From Fodinibacter sp963707895 (GTDB taxonomy: Bacteria > Actinomycetota > Actinomycetes > Actinomycetales > Dermatophilaceae), in assembly GCA_963707895.1 (NCBI GenBank), contig CAVPRS010000003.1:62001-126000 (forward strand): a DNA stretch of 64,000 nucleotides, written 5' to 3'. Shown here piece by piece: positions 52,519 through 60,242 of this stretch. The translations under genes were made by a program, and so were the position numbers. The notes beneath the pieces were generated by a model. It had not been told where the DNA came from and searched no databases. It saw only the letters and a program-made list of their open reading frames with translations. The stretch's first letter is position 1. Each line of letters starts with the position of its first letter.

Positions 52519-53235
52519 ATGACGGATCACCTGACCCCCGGCGCGGAGCCGAGCCGCCGCGAGGCGCTCGAGCAGCGTGTCGAGTCGGCGATCGACCTCG
52601 TCAAGCCCAAGCTGCGCGGCTGGCTGCACGCCGGCATGACGCCGGTGGCGCTCGTGGCGGGCATCATCCTCGTCGTCATCGCAGGCTCCACGAAGGAGAA
52701 GGTGTCGGCCGCGGTCTTCGCCGGCACCGCCGTCCTGCTGTTCGGCACCTCCGCGGTCTACCACCGGGGCACCTGGTCGCCGCGGGTCGGCGGCTTCCTG
52801 CGCCGCTTCGACCACTCCAACATCTTCCTGATCATCGCCGGCACGTACACGCCGTTCGCGCTGCTCCTGCCGCCCGACCAGGCTCGCCGGATGCTGCTGA
52901 TCGTCTGGGGTGGTGCCGTGCTCGGCGTGCTCTTCCGCGTCTTCTGGTCGGGTGCCCCGCGCTGGCTCTACGTGCCTGCGTACCTGATGCTCGGATGGGT
53001 GGCCGTGTTCTACTTCGGACCCCTGCTCCAGCACGCCGGGGCCGCGGTGATGACCTGGGTGGTCATCGGCGGCGCGCTGTACAGCCTCGGCGCGATCGTC
53101 TACGGCACCAAGCGACCCGACCTCTCACCGCGCTGGTTCGGCTTCCACGAGGTCTTCCACGCGCTGACCATCCTCGCGTTCACGGCGCACTTCGTCGCCG
53201 CCTCGCTGGCCCTCACCGGGCCCGCGATCGTCTGA
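52519..53235 (+). CDS. Hemolysin III family (TrhA/PAQR) membrane protein
   Basis: 238-aa seven-helix membrane protein of the hemolysin III/PAQR family. Family marks: RGWLHAGMTPVALVAGI, SAVYHRGTWSP, RFDHSNIFLIIAGTYTPFAL and FHEVFHALTILAFTAHF, together holding the conserved Ser/His/Asp/His sites of the putative metal-dependent hydrolase. Bacterial members affect membrane fluidity rather than haemolysis. The ATG at 52519 is 12 bp downstream of the palindrome. Its genomic position beside uppS and mca matches M. tuberculosis Rv1085c. Confidence 0.9.
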   Translation: MTDHLTPGAEPSRREALEQRVESAIDLVKPKLRGWLHAGMTPVALVAGIILVVIAGSTKEKVSAAVFAGTAVLLFGTSAVYHRGTWSPRVGGFLRRFDHSNIFLIIAGTYTPFALLLPPDQARRMLLIVWGGAVLGVLFRVFWSGAPRWLYVPAYLMLGWVAVFYFGPLLQHAGAAVMTWVVIGGALYSLGAIVYGTKRPDLSPRWFGFHEVFHALTILAFTAHFVAASLALTGPAIV

Positions 53236-53262
53236 GCGACCCGCACACCGGGCCGAGCGAGG

Positions 53263-53442
53263 CCCGACGGCGAGGGGTGGCCAGCGGTCGTCCCGCCGGT
53301 CGCGAACCAGCCACAACCCACCCCACCGGTGCCCCCCGACGGCGAGGGGTGGCCAGCGGTCGTCCCGCCGGTCGCCAACCAGCCACAACCCACCCCACCG
53401 GTGCCCCCGACGGCGAGGGGTGGCCAGCGGTCGTCCCGCCGG
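53263..53442. repeat. Tandem repeat of about 72 bp, roughly 2.5 copies
   Basis: The word GACGGCGAGGGGTGGCCAGC occurs at 53266, 53338 and 53409, giving periods of 72 and 71 bp; the last copy is truncated after CCGCCGGTCA, which holds the stop codon of the next leftward gene. Each full unit includes CAGCCACAACCCACCCCACC. The copies differ at one or two bases. It fills the convergent gap between hemolysin III and the small membrane protein gene. Confidence 0.8.
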
Positions 53443-53745
53443 TCAGCTCTTGTCGCTGGGCGCGGAGGTCTCGCCGTCGTCCGGCGACGCGGGGCCACGC
53501 GCCGGCCCGTCCGCCTCGTCGGCCCGCGTGGAACCGGGCAGGAGCCCGTCGCGCTCGGCCTCGAGGTCCTCGGGGGTGGCCTGCGCCTCGTCCTTGCCCC
53601 GGTGGGCCGCCTGCTGGCGGTAGGACATCCGCCGCATCCGGGCGTTCATGTTGCGCATGAGGAACCACAGCGCCAGGGCCAGCAGGAAGAACGCGAGGAA
53701 GGCCAGGAACCCCGGCCCGCCGTCGGCGGTGGGTGCCTCGTTCAT
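53443..53745 (-). CDS. Small single-pass membrane protein downstream of mca (Rv1083-like)
   Basis: 100-aa protein with one membrane helix near the N-terminus (residues about 12-30, GFLAFLAFFLLALALWFLM) followed by a basic NMNARMRRMSYRQQA stretch and an acidic, Ser/Pro-rich cytoplasmic tail. Unknown function. It overlaps mca by the ATGA motif, so it is produced with it. A small membrane protein at this place is conserved in mycobacteria, and its link to mycothiol metabolism is unproven. The stop codon lies inside the tandem repeat. Confidence 0.8.
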   Translation of the reverse strand: MNEAPTADGGPGFLAFLAFFLLALALWFLMRNMNARMRRMSYRQQAAHRGKDEAQATPEDLEAERDGLLPGSTRADEADGPARGPASPDDGETSAPSDKS

Positions 53746-54680
53746 GCCTCACGCTCCGTGCGGGTGTCGACGGCGATCGTGAGGTCACCGGAGGTGGCGA
53801 GGGCGTCGGCCGCGGCCACGTCGCTGGGGAGACCGGCGAACAGGTCGTCCTCGCCCTCGGCGACCGGCACGAAGGACAGGGCCGCCTCGTAGTCCTCGGT
53901 GGGCCACACCCGCGCCTGCACCTCGCGCGAGACCCGGAACCAGGTGCCGTCGGGGTCGACCTGCGTCGCGTGGGCGAGCAGGGCGGCATCACGCTGCTCG
54001 AACCAGGCGGCGCACTCGACGCGCGTCGTCACCGTGCGGTCGGGGCGCGTCCAGTTCTCGAGCCACTCGGCATACGGGCTCTCCTCGCCCAGCGCCGTGA
54101 GCGCCTCGTGGAAGGCCTCGATGCGGGCCCGGCTGAACGTCTGGTTGTAGTAGACCTTCAGCGGCTGCCAGGCCGGCCCCGCGTGCGGGAAGGCCTCGGC
54201 GTCGCCGGCCGCCACCACCGCCGCCATCGACACGTCGTGGCACATGACGTGGTCGGGGTGCGGGTAGCCGCCGTTCTCGTCGTAGGTCGTGACGACGTGC
54301 GGGCGGAACCGGCGGATCTCGCGGACCAGGGCCTCGGTCGTCACCTCGAGCGGCTCCAGGGCGAAGCAGCCCGCGGGCAGCGGCGGCAGCGGGTCACCCT
54401 CGGGCAGGCCGGAGTCGACGAAGCCGAGCCAGGTGTGCTGCACGCCCAGGATCGCCTGCGCGGCGGCCATCTCGTCGCGGCGCACCTGCGCCAGGTCGCG
54501 CAGGATGTGCACGTCCTCCTTGAGCCGCGGGTTGAGCACGTCGCCGCGCTCACCGCCGGTGCACGACACGACGAGCACGTCGTGGCCCTCGTCGACGTAG
54601 CGCGCCATGGTCGCCGCGCCCTTGCTGGACTCGTCGTCCGGGTGCGCGTGGACGCACATGAGCCGGAGCCGGTCGGACAC
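53742..54680 (-). CDS. mca: Mycothiol S-conjugate amidase Mca
   Basis: 312-aa zinc amidase that cleaves mycothiol conjugates to release mercapturic acids for detoxification. LMCVHAHPDDESSKGAATMA (zinc-site HPDDE) at the N-terminus, YDENGGYPHPDHVMCHDVS as the second histidine motif, and KVYYNQTFSRARIEAFHEAL distinguishing Mca from MshB. GTG 54680 with AAGGG upstream gives the standard Mca N-terminus. Presence of mca implies that the cell makes mycothiol. Coupled downstream small membrane protein; divergent from DUF4307 and greA. Confidence 0.93.
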   Translation of the reverse strand: MSDRLRLMCVHAHPDDESSKGAATMARYVDEGHDVLVVSCTGGERGDVLNPRLKEDVHILRDLAQVRRDEMAAAQAILGVQHTWLGFVDSGLPEGDPLPPLPAGCFALEPLEVTTEALVREIRRFRPHVVTTYDENGGYPHPDHVMCHDVSMAAVVAAGDAEAFPHAGPAWQPLKVYYNQTFSRARIEAFHEALTALGEESPYAEWLENWTRPDRTVTTRVECAAWFEQRDAALLAHATQVDPDGTWFRVSREVQARVWPTEDYEAALSFVPVAEGEDDLFAGLPSDVAAADALATSGDLTIAVDTRTEREA

Positions 54681-54795
54681 GTGGGGACCCTTCGGTGCAG
54701 CGGTCTCGGGTCGTAGCCGAGAATGGACGCCGTCCATCCTCTCATCCGCCGATCAGCCGCTGACCACTGCCGGCACCACCAGAACGAGGAGCCGC

Positions 54796-55173
54796 ATGCC
54801 GTTGCCCCGTCCCGCCCCCGGCACCGCCCGCTGGTGGGTGATCGGTGTCGTCGGCTGCCTCGCCGCCGTGGGCGTCATCGTGTGGTGGGGCGTGGTCACC
54901 ACGGTCGGCGGCGTGACGCCTGAGGTGACCGGCTACCGGGTCGAATCCGACACCGCGGTCACCGTCGAGTACGACCTGCACCGGCCCGAGGGCGTGGCCG
55001 TGGTCTGCCGGATCAACGCCCTCGACAGCGGCCGCAACCGGGTCGGCACCGTCGAGGACACGGTGCCCGCGCAGGGCCCGGCGTCGGTGCACCGGATGGT
55101 GTCCCTGCGCACCACCGTGCGGGCCGTCACGGGCGTCGTCGACAGCTGCACGCGCGTGCTGGCCACCCCCTGA
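54796..55173 (+). CDS. DUF4307 membrane-anchored protein
   Basis: 125-aa protein: a short Pro-rich N-terminus, one membrane helix (residues about 12-36, WWVIGVVGCLAAVGVIVWWG) and an extracytoplasmic beta domain with YRVESDTAVTVEYDLHRPEG, AVVCRINALDSGRNRVGTVE and a second cysteine in VVDSCTRVL, so a disulfide is likely outside. It is the DUF4307 gene that regularly lies between mca and greA (Rv1081c in M. tuberculosis). Function unknown. CGAGGAG precedes ATG 54796. Confidence 0.87.
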   Translation: MPLPRPAPGTARWWVIGVVGCLAAVGVIVWWGVVTTVGGVTPEVTGYRVESDTAVTVEYDLHRPEGVAVVCRINALDSGRNRVGTVEDTVPAQGPASVHRMVSLRTTVRAVTGVVDSCTRVLATP

Positions 55174-55392
55174 GCCCGGCCCGACCGCCCCACCAGGCGT
55201 CCACGGAGCGGGCCGCACCCTGCTGCACATGGTGGCCATCCGGGCCCGGGTTGGTAGACTGACCACTTCACATCTCGGGTCTGGGTCCGACACGCGTGCC
55301 GAATCGTCACGTTGCGGAACCCGGGCCCGTTGCCGTAGCACCGAGGCGCCGCCCCCACGGGCGGGCGCCACCATGATCCAGGAGTGAGTGAC

Positions 55393-55881
55393 GTGACCGA
55401 GACCGCCAACCAGGCGAGCTTCCTGACCCAGGGGGCGTACGACCGCCTCAAGGCCGAGCTCGACGAGCTCTCCGGGCCCGGCCGCACCGAGATCGCGAAG
55501 AAGATCGAGGCGGCCCGCGAGGAGGGCGACCTCAAGGAGAACGGTGGCTACCACGCCGCCAAGGAGGAGCAGGGCAAGATGGAGGCCCGCATCCGCCAGC
55601 TCACCCAGCTGCTCGAGACCGCCGTCATCGGCGAGACCCCGGCCGACGACGGCGTCGTCGAGCCCGGCATGGTCGTCACCGTCGACATGTTCGGCGACGA
55701 GGAGACCTTCCTGCTCGGCTCGCGCGAGATCACCGACGACGCGATGCAGGTGTACTCCGAGAAGTCCCCGATCGGCGCGGCCGTCAACGGCGCCAAGGTC
55801 GGCGACGCCGTGAGCTACCAGGCCCCGAACGGCAAGTCGGTCGAGGTCAAGGTGCTCGCCACCAAGCCCTACGACGGCTGA
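55393..55881 (+). CDS. greA: Transcription elongation factor GreA
   Basis: 162-aa GreA that rescues backtracked RNA polymerase by stimulating cleavage. The N-terminal coiled coil ends in the DLKENGGYHAAKEEQGKMEA tip, whose acidic pair is essential. The C-terminal FKBP-like domain follows (VTVDMFGDEETFLLGSREI). GTG 55393 is chosen because AGGAG lies eight bases before it; GTG 55384 is too close. A perfect 15-bp hairpin follows at 55916-55949. Confidence 0.95.
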   Translation: MTETANQASFLTQGAYDRLKAELDELSGPGRTEIAKKIEAAREEGDLKENGGYHAAKEEQGKMEARIRQLTQLLETAVIGETPADDGVVEPGMVVTVDMFGDEETFLLGSREITDDAMQVYSEKSPIGAAVNGAKVGDAVSYQAPNGKSVEVKVLATKPYDG

Positions 55882-55915
55882 GCGAGCACGACACCCGCAC
55901 CACGCGGCGGGATGA

Positions 55916-55949
55916 CGGAGGGCCGGGTCCGCACGGACCCGGCCCTCCG
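55916..55949. terminator. Hairpin terminator between greA and PhzF gene
   Basis: Perfect 15-bp stem CGGAGGGCCGGGTCC with a four-base GCAC loop, centred in the gap between the convergent greA and phzF-like genes. It is 34 bp after the greA stop. No T-tract. Confidence 0.8.
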
Positions 55950-55965
55950 TCGCGTCACCTCGACC

Positions 55966-56805
55966 TCACGGCCGCTCGCCGGTGACCACCGTGCGGGTGG
56001 CACCGCCCACCCAGACCACGCCGTCGACGACGTCGACGTGCACCCGTCCCTCGCGACCGATGGCCGTGCCCTGGGCGGCGACGTAGCGCTCGGGCAGGTG
56101 CCCCGCCGGGACGAGCCACTGGGCCAGGCCGGCGTTGAGGCTCCCGGTGACGGGGTCCTCGGCGAAGTCGCGCCCGTCGGAGTAGAAGGCCCGCACCTCG
56201 GCAGCGACCCCGTCGTCACGGGAGCCCGGCGGGTAGACGGCGACCAGGCCGGCCTTGACGCCGGAGCACGCGCTGGGGTCGGGGTCCGCCGCGAGCACGG
56301 CACCGGGCGAGCGCACCAGGACACCGACCCAGCCGGGTCCGTTGTCCACCCAGGCGAGGTCGACGACGTCGGCCGGGTCGAGCCCGAGCGCGGCGGTGAC
56401 GCGTGCGGCATCCGCCTCGTCGACCGGCCCGGAGCGGGTCAGCGGTGGCGCCGCGAACCGGAGCCTGCTGCCGTCCCGCCGCACCTCGACGAGGCCGGCG
56501 CCGCACTGCTGCACCACGCCCTCGCCGGATGCGGGTACCCCTCCGGCCTCGAGCCACGCGTGGGCGCTCCCGAGGGTCGGGTGGCCCGCGAAGGGCAGCT
56601 CGCCACCGGTGGTCCAGATGCGGACCCGGTAGTCGGCGCCGGGGTCGGTCGGCGCGCACAGGAACGTGGTCTCGGACAGGTTGGTCCACCGGGCCACGGC
56701 CGCCATCTCGTCGTCGGAGAGGTCGTCGGCGTCGTGGAAGACGGCCAGCGCGTTGCCGCGGCAGGTGCTCTCGGAGAAGACGTCGACGAAGCGCACGGCG
56801 GGCAT
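55966..56805 (-). CDS. PhzF family isomerase/epimerase-like protein
   Basis: 279-aa PhzF/DapF-fold protein. Start MPAVRFVDVFSEST, then CRGNALAVFHDADDLSDDEM containing the GNALAVF motif; the catalytic Glu lies in LSETTFLCAP. GELPFAGHPTLGSAHAWL and EDPVTGSLNAGLAQWLV are diagnostic. Most homologues have no known physiological role (PhzF itself acts in phenazine synthesis, and no phenazine genes are nearby). ATG 56805 is preferred over an upstream TTG. Confidence 0.88.
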   Translation of the reverse strand: MPAVRFVDVFSESTCRGNALAVFHDADDLSDDEMAAVARWTNLSETTFLCAPTDPGADYRVRIWTTGGELPFAGHPTLGSAHAWLEAGGVPASGEGVVQQCGAGLVEVRRDGSRLRFAAPPLTRSGPVDEADAARVTAALGLDPADVVDLAWVDNGPGWVGVLVRSPGAVLAADPDPSACSGVKAGLVAVYPPGSRDDGVAAEVRAFYSDGRDFAEDPVTGSLNAGLAQWLVPAGHLPERYVAAQGTAIGREGRVHVDVVDGVVWVGGATRTVVTGERP

Positions 56806-56859
56806 GGACCCATGCAACCACGCGAGCGCACGGCGCGCGGGCGCTGCCCGGTCGAGCGC

Positions 56860-57705
56860 TCAGTCGGTGGTGCGCCGCACGTAGGCGCGGATGGCCAGCG
56901 GCGCGAGCACGAGCGAGAGCCCGATGGTCCACAGGAGCGTGGCCGTGATCGGGTAGTGCATCGGCAGGGCGGCATCGGGCGGCACCGGGAAGCCCTCGTT
57001 GCCCCAGAGCTCGCGCAGCGACTGCACGAGCGCGCTCACCGGGTTCCACTCCGCGAGCCAGCGGAGCACCGGCGGCATCCCCTCGGGACGGGCGAACGCG
57101 TTGCTGAGGAAGGTGATGGGGAAGATGGTGACGAACATGACCCCCTGCACGGCCTCGACCGACTTCAGCGACGAGCCGATGAGGATGCCGATCCAGATCA
57201 TCATGAACCCGAACAGCACGAGCAGCCCGTAGCCGAACAGGCCCTTGGCGAGCCCGTCGTTGATCCGCCACCCGACGAAGAGCCCGGTGATGGACATGAC
57301 CACGATGCCGATGCTCGAGTGGATCAGGCTGGAGACGCTGCGCGCTATGACGACCGCCCCGCGGCCGATCGGCAGCGACCGGAACCGGTCGACGATGCCC
57401 TTGCCCAGGTCGTTGTTGAGGCCGATCGCCACGACGAACGAGCTGAACGCCATGGTCTGCGCCATGATGCCCGGCAGCAACCACTCCTTGTAGTCGACGC
57501 CCGGGATGTTGATCGACCCACCGAACACGAAGGCGAAGAGCAGCACGAACATCACCGGCTGGATGGTGACGTCGGTGAGCATCTCGGGCTGGCGCTTGAT
57601 GTGGGTGAGGTTGCGCCGGATGAGCGCCCCGATCTGCCGGGTGCCGGTGGACCCCCGCTCGTCGGGGTGGGTCGCCTCGAAGTGGGTCACCGTGGTCGAG
57701 GTCAT
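56860..57705 (-). CDS. ABC-2 type permease (DrrB-like)
   Basis: 281-aa permease with six hydrophobic segments and an ABC-2 fold. IQPVMFVLLFAFVFGGSINI, LPGIMAQTMAFSSFVVAIGL, SSLIHSSIGIVVMSITGLFV and ITFLSNAFARPEGMP are DrrB-family features. It partners the ATPase encoded just upstream, with an ATGA overlap. DrrAB-type pumps export amphipathic drugs or lipids; the cargo is unknown. The VOC gene heads the cassette. Confidence 0.88.
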   Translation of the reverse strand: MTSTTVTHFEATHPDERGSTGTRQIGALIRRNLTHIKRQPEMLTDVTIQPVMFVLLFAFVFGGSINIPGVDYKEWLLPGIMAQTMAFSSFVVAIGLNNDLGKGIVDRFRSLPIGRGAVVIARSVSSLIHSSIGIVVMSITGLFVGWRINDGLAKGLFGYGLLVLFGFMMIWIGILIGSSLKSVEAVQGVMFVTIFPITFLSNAFARPEGMPPVLRWLAEWNPVSALVQSLRELWGNEGFPVPPDAALPMHYPITATLLWTIGLSLVLAPLAIRAYVRRTTD

Positions 57706-58688
57706 CGGACCGCCTCCGTGCTCTGCTCTTCGTGGGACGACTCGTCCTCGGCCGCCGCCCGGTGGCCGGTGAGGTTGAGGAACACGTCGTCGAGGCTGGG
57801 CCGCTGCAGGCCGATGTCGTCGAGGTCGATGCCGGCGTCGTCGAGCCGGTTGGCGATGCGGGTCAGCGCACCGACCCCCTCGGCCGGAGCGGTGATGTGC
57901 CGGGCGTCGCGGTCGACGTGGATCTCGCCGATCTCGGACCGGACGATCTCGGCCGCCCGGTCGACCTCGCCGGGGCGGCTCACCGTGACCACCAGGCTGG
58001 CCGCGCCGGACTGGTCCTTGAGCTCGAGCGGGGTGCCCTCGGCGATGATCCGCCCGTGGTCGACGACGACGATGCGGTCGGCCAGCTGGTCGGCCTCGTC
58101 GAGGTACTGGGTGGTGAGGAACAGGGTGGTGCCATCACGCACGAGGTCGCGCAGCACGCCCCAGAGCTCGACGCGGCTGCGGGGGTCGAGCCCGGTGGTG
58201 GGCTCGTCGAGGAAGAGCACCGGCGGGGTGGCGATCAGGCTCGCGGCGAGGTCGAGCCGGCGGCGCATGCCCCCGGAGTAGTCCTTGACCACCTTGCCGC
58301 CCGACTCGGTCAGCGAGAACCGCTCGAGCAGCTCGTCGGTCGAGCGCTTCACGAGGGCCCGGTCGAGGCCGTAGAGGTCACCGATCAGCCGCAGGTTCTC
58401 ACGGCCGGTGAGCAGCTCGTCGACGGTCGCGGACTGGGCGGTCAGGCCCATCCGGTGGCGCACGGCATCGGGGTCGGCGACGACGTCGTAGCCCGCCACG
58501 CGGGCGGTGCCGCTGGTCGGGATGCTGAGCGTGGTCATCATCCGAACCGTCGTGGTCTTGCCCGCGCCGTTGGGGCCGAGCATCGAGAACACCGTGCCGG
58601 TGGGCACCGAGAAGCTGACGTCGTCGACCGCGGTGAAGTCGCCGAACTTCTTGACGAGGCCGATCGCCTCGATCGCCGGGGCGCTCAT
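57702..58688 (-). CDS. ABC transporter ATP-binding protein (DrrA-like)
   Basis: 328-aa ATPase of the daunorubicin-resistance (DrrA) subfamily. Walker A GPNGAGKTTTVRMM near residue 41, signature YSGGMRRRLDLA near 143, Walker B LFLDEPTTGLDPRSR, and a C-terminal domain of about 80 residues (GEVDRAAEIVRSEIGE). Overlaps the VOC stop (ATGA) and the permease start (ATGA). It works with the DrrB-like permease as an exporter. Confidence 0.92.
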   Translation of the reverse strand: MSAPAIEAIGLVKKFGDFTAVDDVSFSVPTGTVFSMLGPNGAGKTTTVRMMTTLSIPTSGTARVAGYDVVADPDAVRHRMGLTAQSATVDELLTGRENLRLIGDLYGLDRALVKRSTDELLERFSLTESGGKVVKDYSGGMRRRLDLAASLIATPPVLFLDEPTTGLDPRSRVELWGVLRDLVRDGTTLFLTTQYLDEADQLADRIVVVDHGRIIAEGTPLELKDQSGAASLVVTVSRPGEVDRAAEIVRSEIGEIHVDRDARHITAPAEGVGALTRIANRLDDAGIDLDDIGLQRPSLDDVFLNLTGHRAAAEDESSHEEQSTEAVR

Positions 58689-59083
58689 GACACCAGGCAG
58701 AACGGGTGCCCTGCCGGGTCGAGGTAGACGACGAACCCGCCGTTGGTGGACGGCTGGTGCTCGTGCCGGGTGGCGCCCGCTGCCAGCACCAGCTGCTCAC
58801 CGGCCGTGAGGTCGCCGACCTCGAGGTCGACGTGCGCCTGCTGCGGGTGGGCACCCCCCGGCCAGGTGGGCACGACGTAGTCGTCGATGCGCTGGAACGC
58901 CAGCGCCGGCGACCCCGCTCCGGCGCCGGCCGGTGCGATGGTGACCCAGTCGTCGTCGGAGCCGTCCCTCACCTCCCAGCCGAGGAGCCCGGCGTAGAAG
59001 TCGCCGAGCGCACGGGCGTCGGGGCAGTCGAACGCGACGACGTCGAGCGTGATCGTGGTCTGGGGAGCGGTGGTCTCACTCAT
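58685..59083 (-). CDS. VOC family (glyoxalase/bleomycin-resistance-like) protein
   Basis: 132-aa single VOC domain: ITLDVVAFDCPDARALGDFY, AHVDLEVGDLTAGEQLVLAA, and VYLDPAGHPFCLVS at the end, the last containing the DPAGHPFCL metal-side signature. Similar to the glyoxalase_6 (PF18029) group. It is first of a three-gene cassette with DrrA and DrrB, joined by ATGA, which suggests a linked drug- or toxin-handling role. ATG 59083. Confidence 0.85.
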   Translation of the reverse strand: MSETTAPQTTITLDVVAFDCPDARALGDFYAGLLGWEVRDGSDDDWVTIAPAGAGAGSPALAFQRIDDYVVPTWPGGAHPQQAHVDLEVGDLTAGEQLVLAAGATRHEHQPSTNGGFVVYLDPAGHPFCLVS

Positions 59084-59144
59084 GGCAAGCAACCCTAGGT
59101 GTGACCCCCGACACCGGTCTTCTCCATTTCCGCCCTCCTGGGCG

Positions 59145-60200
59145 TCAGCCGTCGACGTGCCCCCTGAGCAGCGCTCCGACGTGCGCGGCCTCGTCCTCGG
59201 TGTTGTTCACGTGGAAGGAGACCCGCAGCCGGCCGGCCCGCTCGGCCGCGACGATGCCGTGCCGGTCGAGCATCCCGGGCACCTCGGCGTCGGCGGCCAC
59301 CGCCCGGATCGCCCGCCCCGCCGGCTCCAGCCCGGCCGCCTCCGCGAAGGCCGCCTCGACCGCCAGCGCGTGCGCGTGCAGCGCCTCGACCCCGACCCGC
59401 TCGAGCAGGGCCAGCGAGGATGCCGTGCCCACCCACGCGTGCCACCCGGGCGAGACGTCGTACCGCCGCGCGTCGGCGGCGAGCCGGAGCGGGGTCCCGT
59501 AGATCGACGACCAGGGCAGCTCACCGGCGTACCAGCCCGCGGCGGCGGGAACGAGGGCGTCCCACCGGTCGCGCCGCACGGTGAGGAAGGCCGTGCCCCG
59601 CGGCGAGAGGAGCCACTTGTAGGCGGCGCACACCGTGTAGGCGAACCGGCCGGCGTCGACCGGCAGCCACCCGGCGGCCTGGGTGACGTCGAGGAGCACG
59701 TCGACCCCGTGCCGCGCGGCCGCCGCCTCCAGGGCATCGAGCGGGGCGAGCGAGCCGTCGGACGACTGTGCCGCGGAGAGTGCGACCAGCCCGGTCGCGC
59801 TCTCGACGTGCTCGGCGATCTCGGCGAGCGGCGCCTCCACGACCCGGATGCCGCGCGCCTCCTGGGCCAGGAACGGGAACGTCACGCTCGTGAACTCCCC
59901 CTCGGGCACCAGCACGGTCGCACCGTCGGGCACCGCCGCGGCGACGAGGGCGACCAGTGGCGAGACCTGGCTGCCGATCGCCACCGTGTCGGCGCCCACC
60001 CCCACCAGGCGGGCATAGGCCGCACGGGCCGCGGCCACGTCGGCGTCGTAGCCCGGGGCGAACGCGGTGCCCCGGCGCCACTCGTCCATCGCGGTGCCCA
60101 TCGCGGCGACGGTCGCCCGCGGGGGCAGCCCCATCGTGGCCGAGTTCAGGTAGGTGCCGTCGGGCTCGAACTCGTCGGCCCACGGCCACTCGGTGCTCAT
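59145..60200 (-). CDS. Aminotransferase class V-fold PLP enzyme
   Basis: 351-aa PLP enzyme of the class V/cysteine-desulfurase-like fold. The PLP lysine lies in CAAYKWLLSPRGTAFL (near residue 193) and the Asp/Gln cofactor contacts in DVLLDVTQAAGWLPVD. TYLNSATMGLPPRATVAAM is the N-terminal substrate segment. SufS/NifS-specific cysteine loop is absent, so it is not a clear cysteine desulfurase; it could be an isopenicillin-epimerase-like or kynureninase-like enzyme. The substrate is unknown. ATG 60200. Confidence 0.82.
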   Translation of the reverse strand: MSTEWPWADEFEPDGTYLNSATMGLPPRATVAAMGTAMDEWRRGTAFAPGYDADVAAARAAYARLVGVGADTVAIGSQVSPLVALVAAAVPDGATVLVPEGEFTSVTFPFLAQEARGIRVVEAPLAEIAEHVESATGLVALSAAQSSDGSLAPLDALEAAAARHGVDVLLDVTQAAGWLPVDAGRFAYTVCAAYKWLLSPRGTAFLTVRRDRWDALVPAAAGWYAGELPWSSIYGTPLRLAADARRYDVSPGWHAWVGTASSLALLERVGVEALHAHALAVEAAFAEAAGLEPAGRAIRAVAADAEVPGMLDRHGIVAAERAGRLRVSFHVNNTEDEAAHVGALLRGHVDG

Positions 60201-60242
60201 CGCCACACCGTAGTTGCGAGCCGGTCACTCGATGCCCGGCCG

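Noticed and set aside
53263..53442. CRISPR-like array or protein-coding repeat
   Set aside because: Full units are nearly identical, with no spacers. The repeating peptide exists only past a stop codon and has no supporting start or ribosome site.
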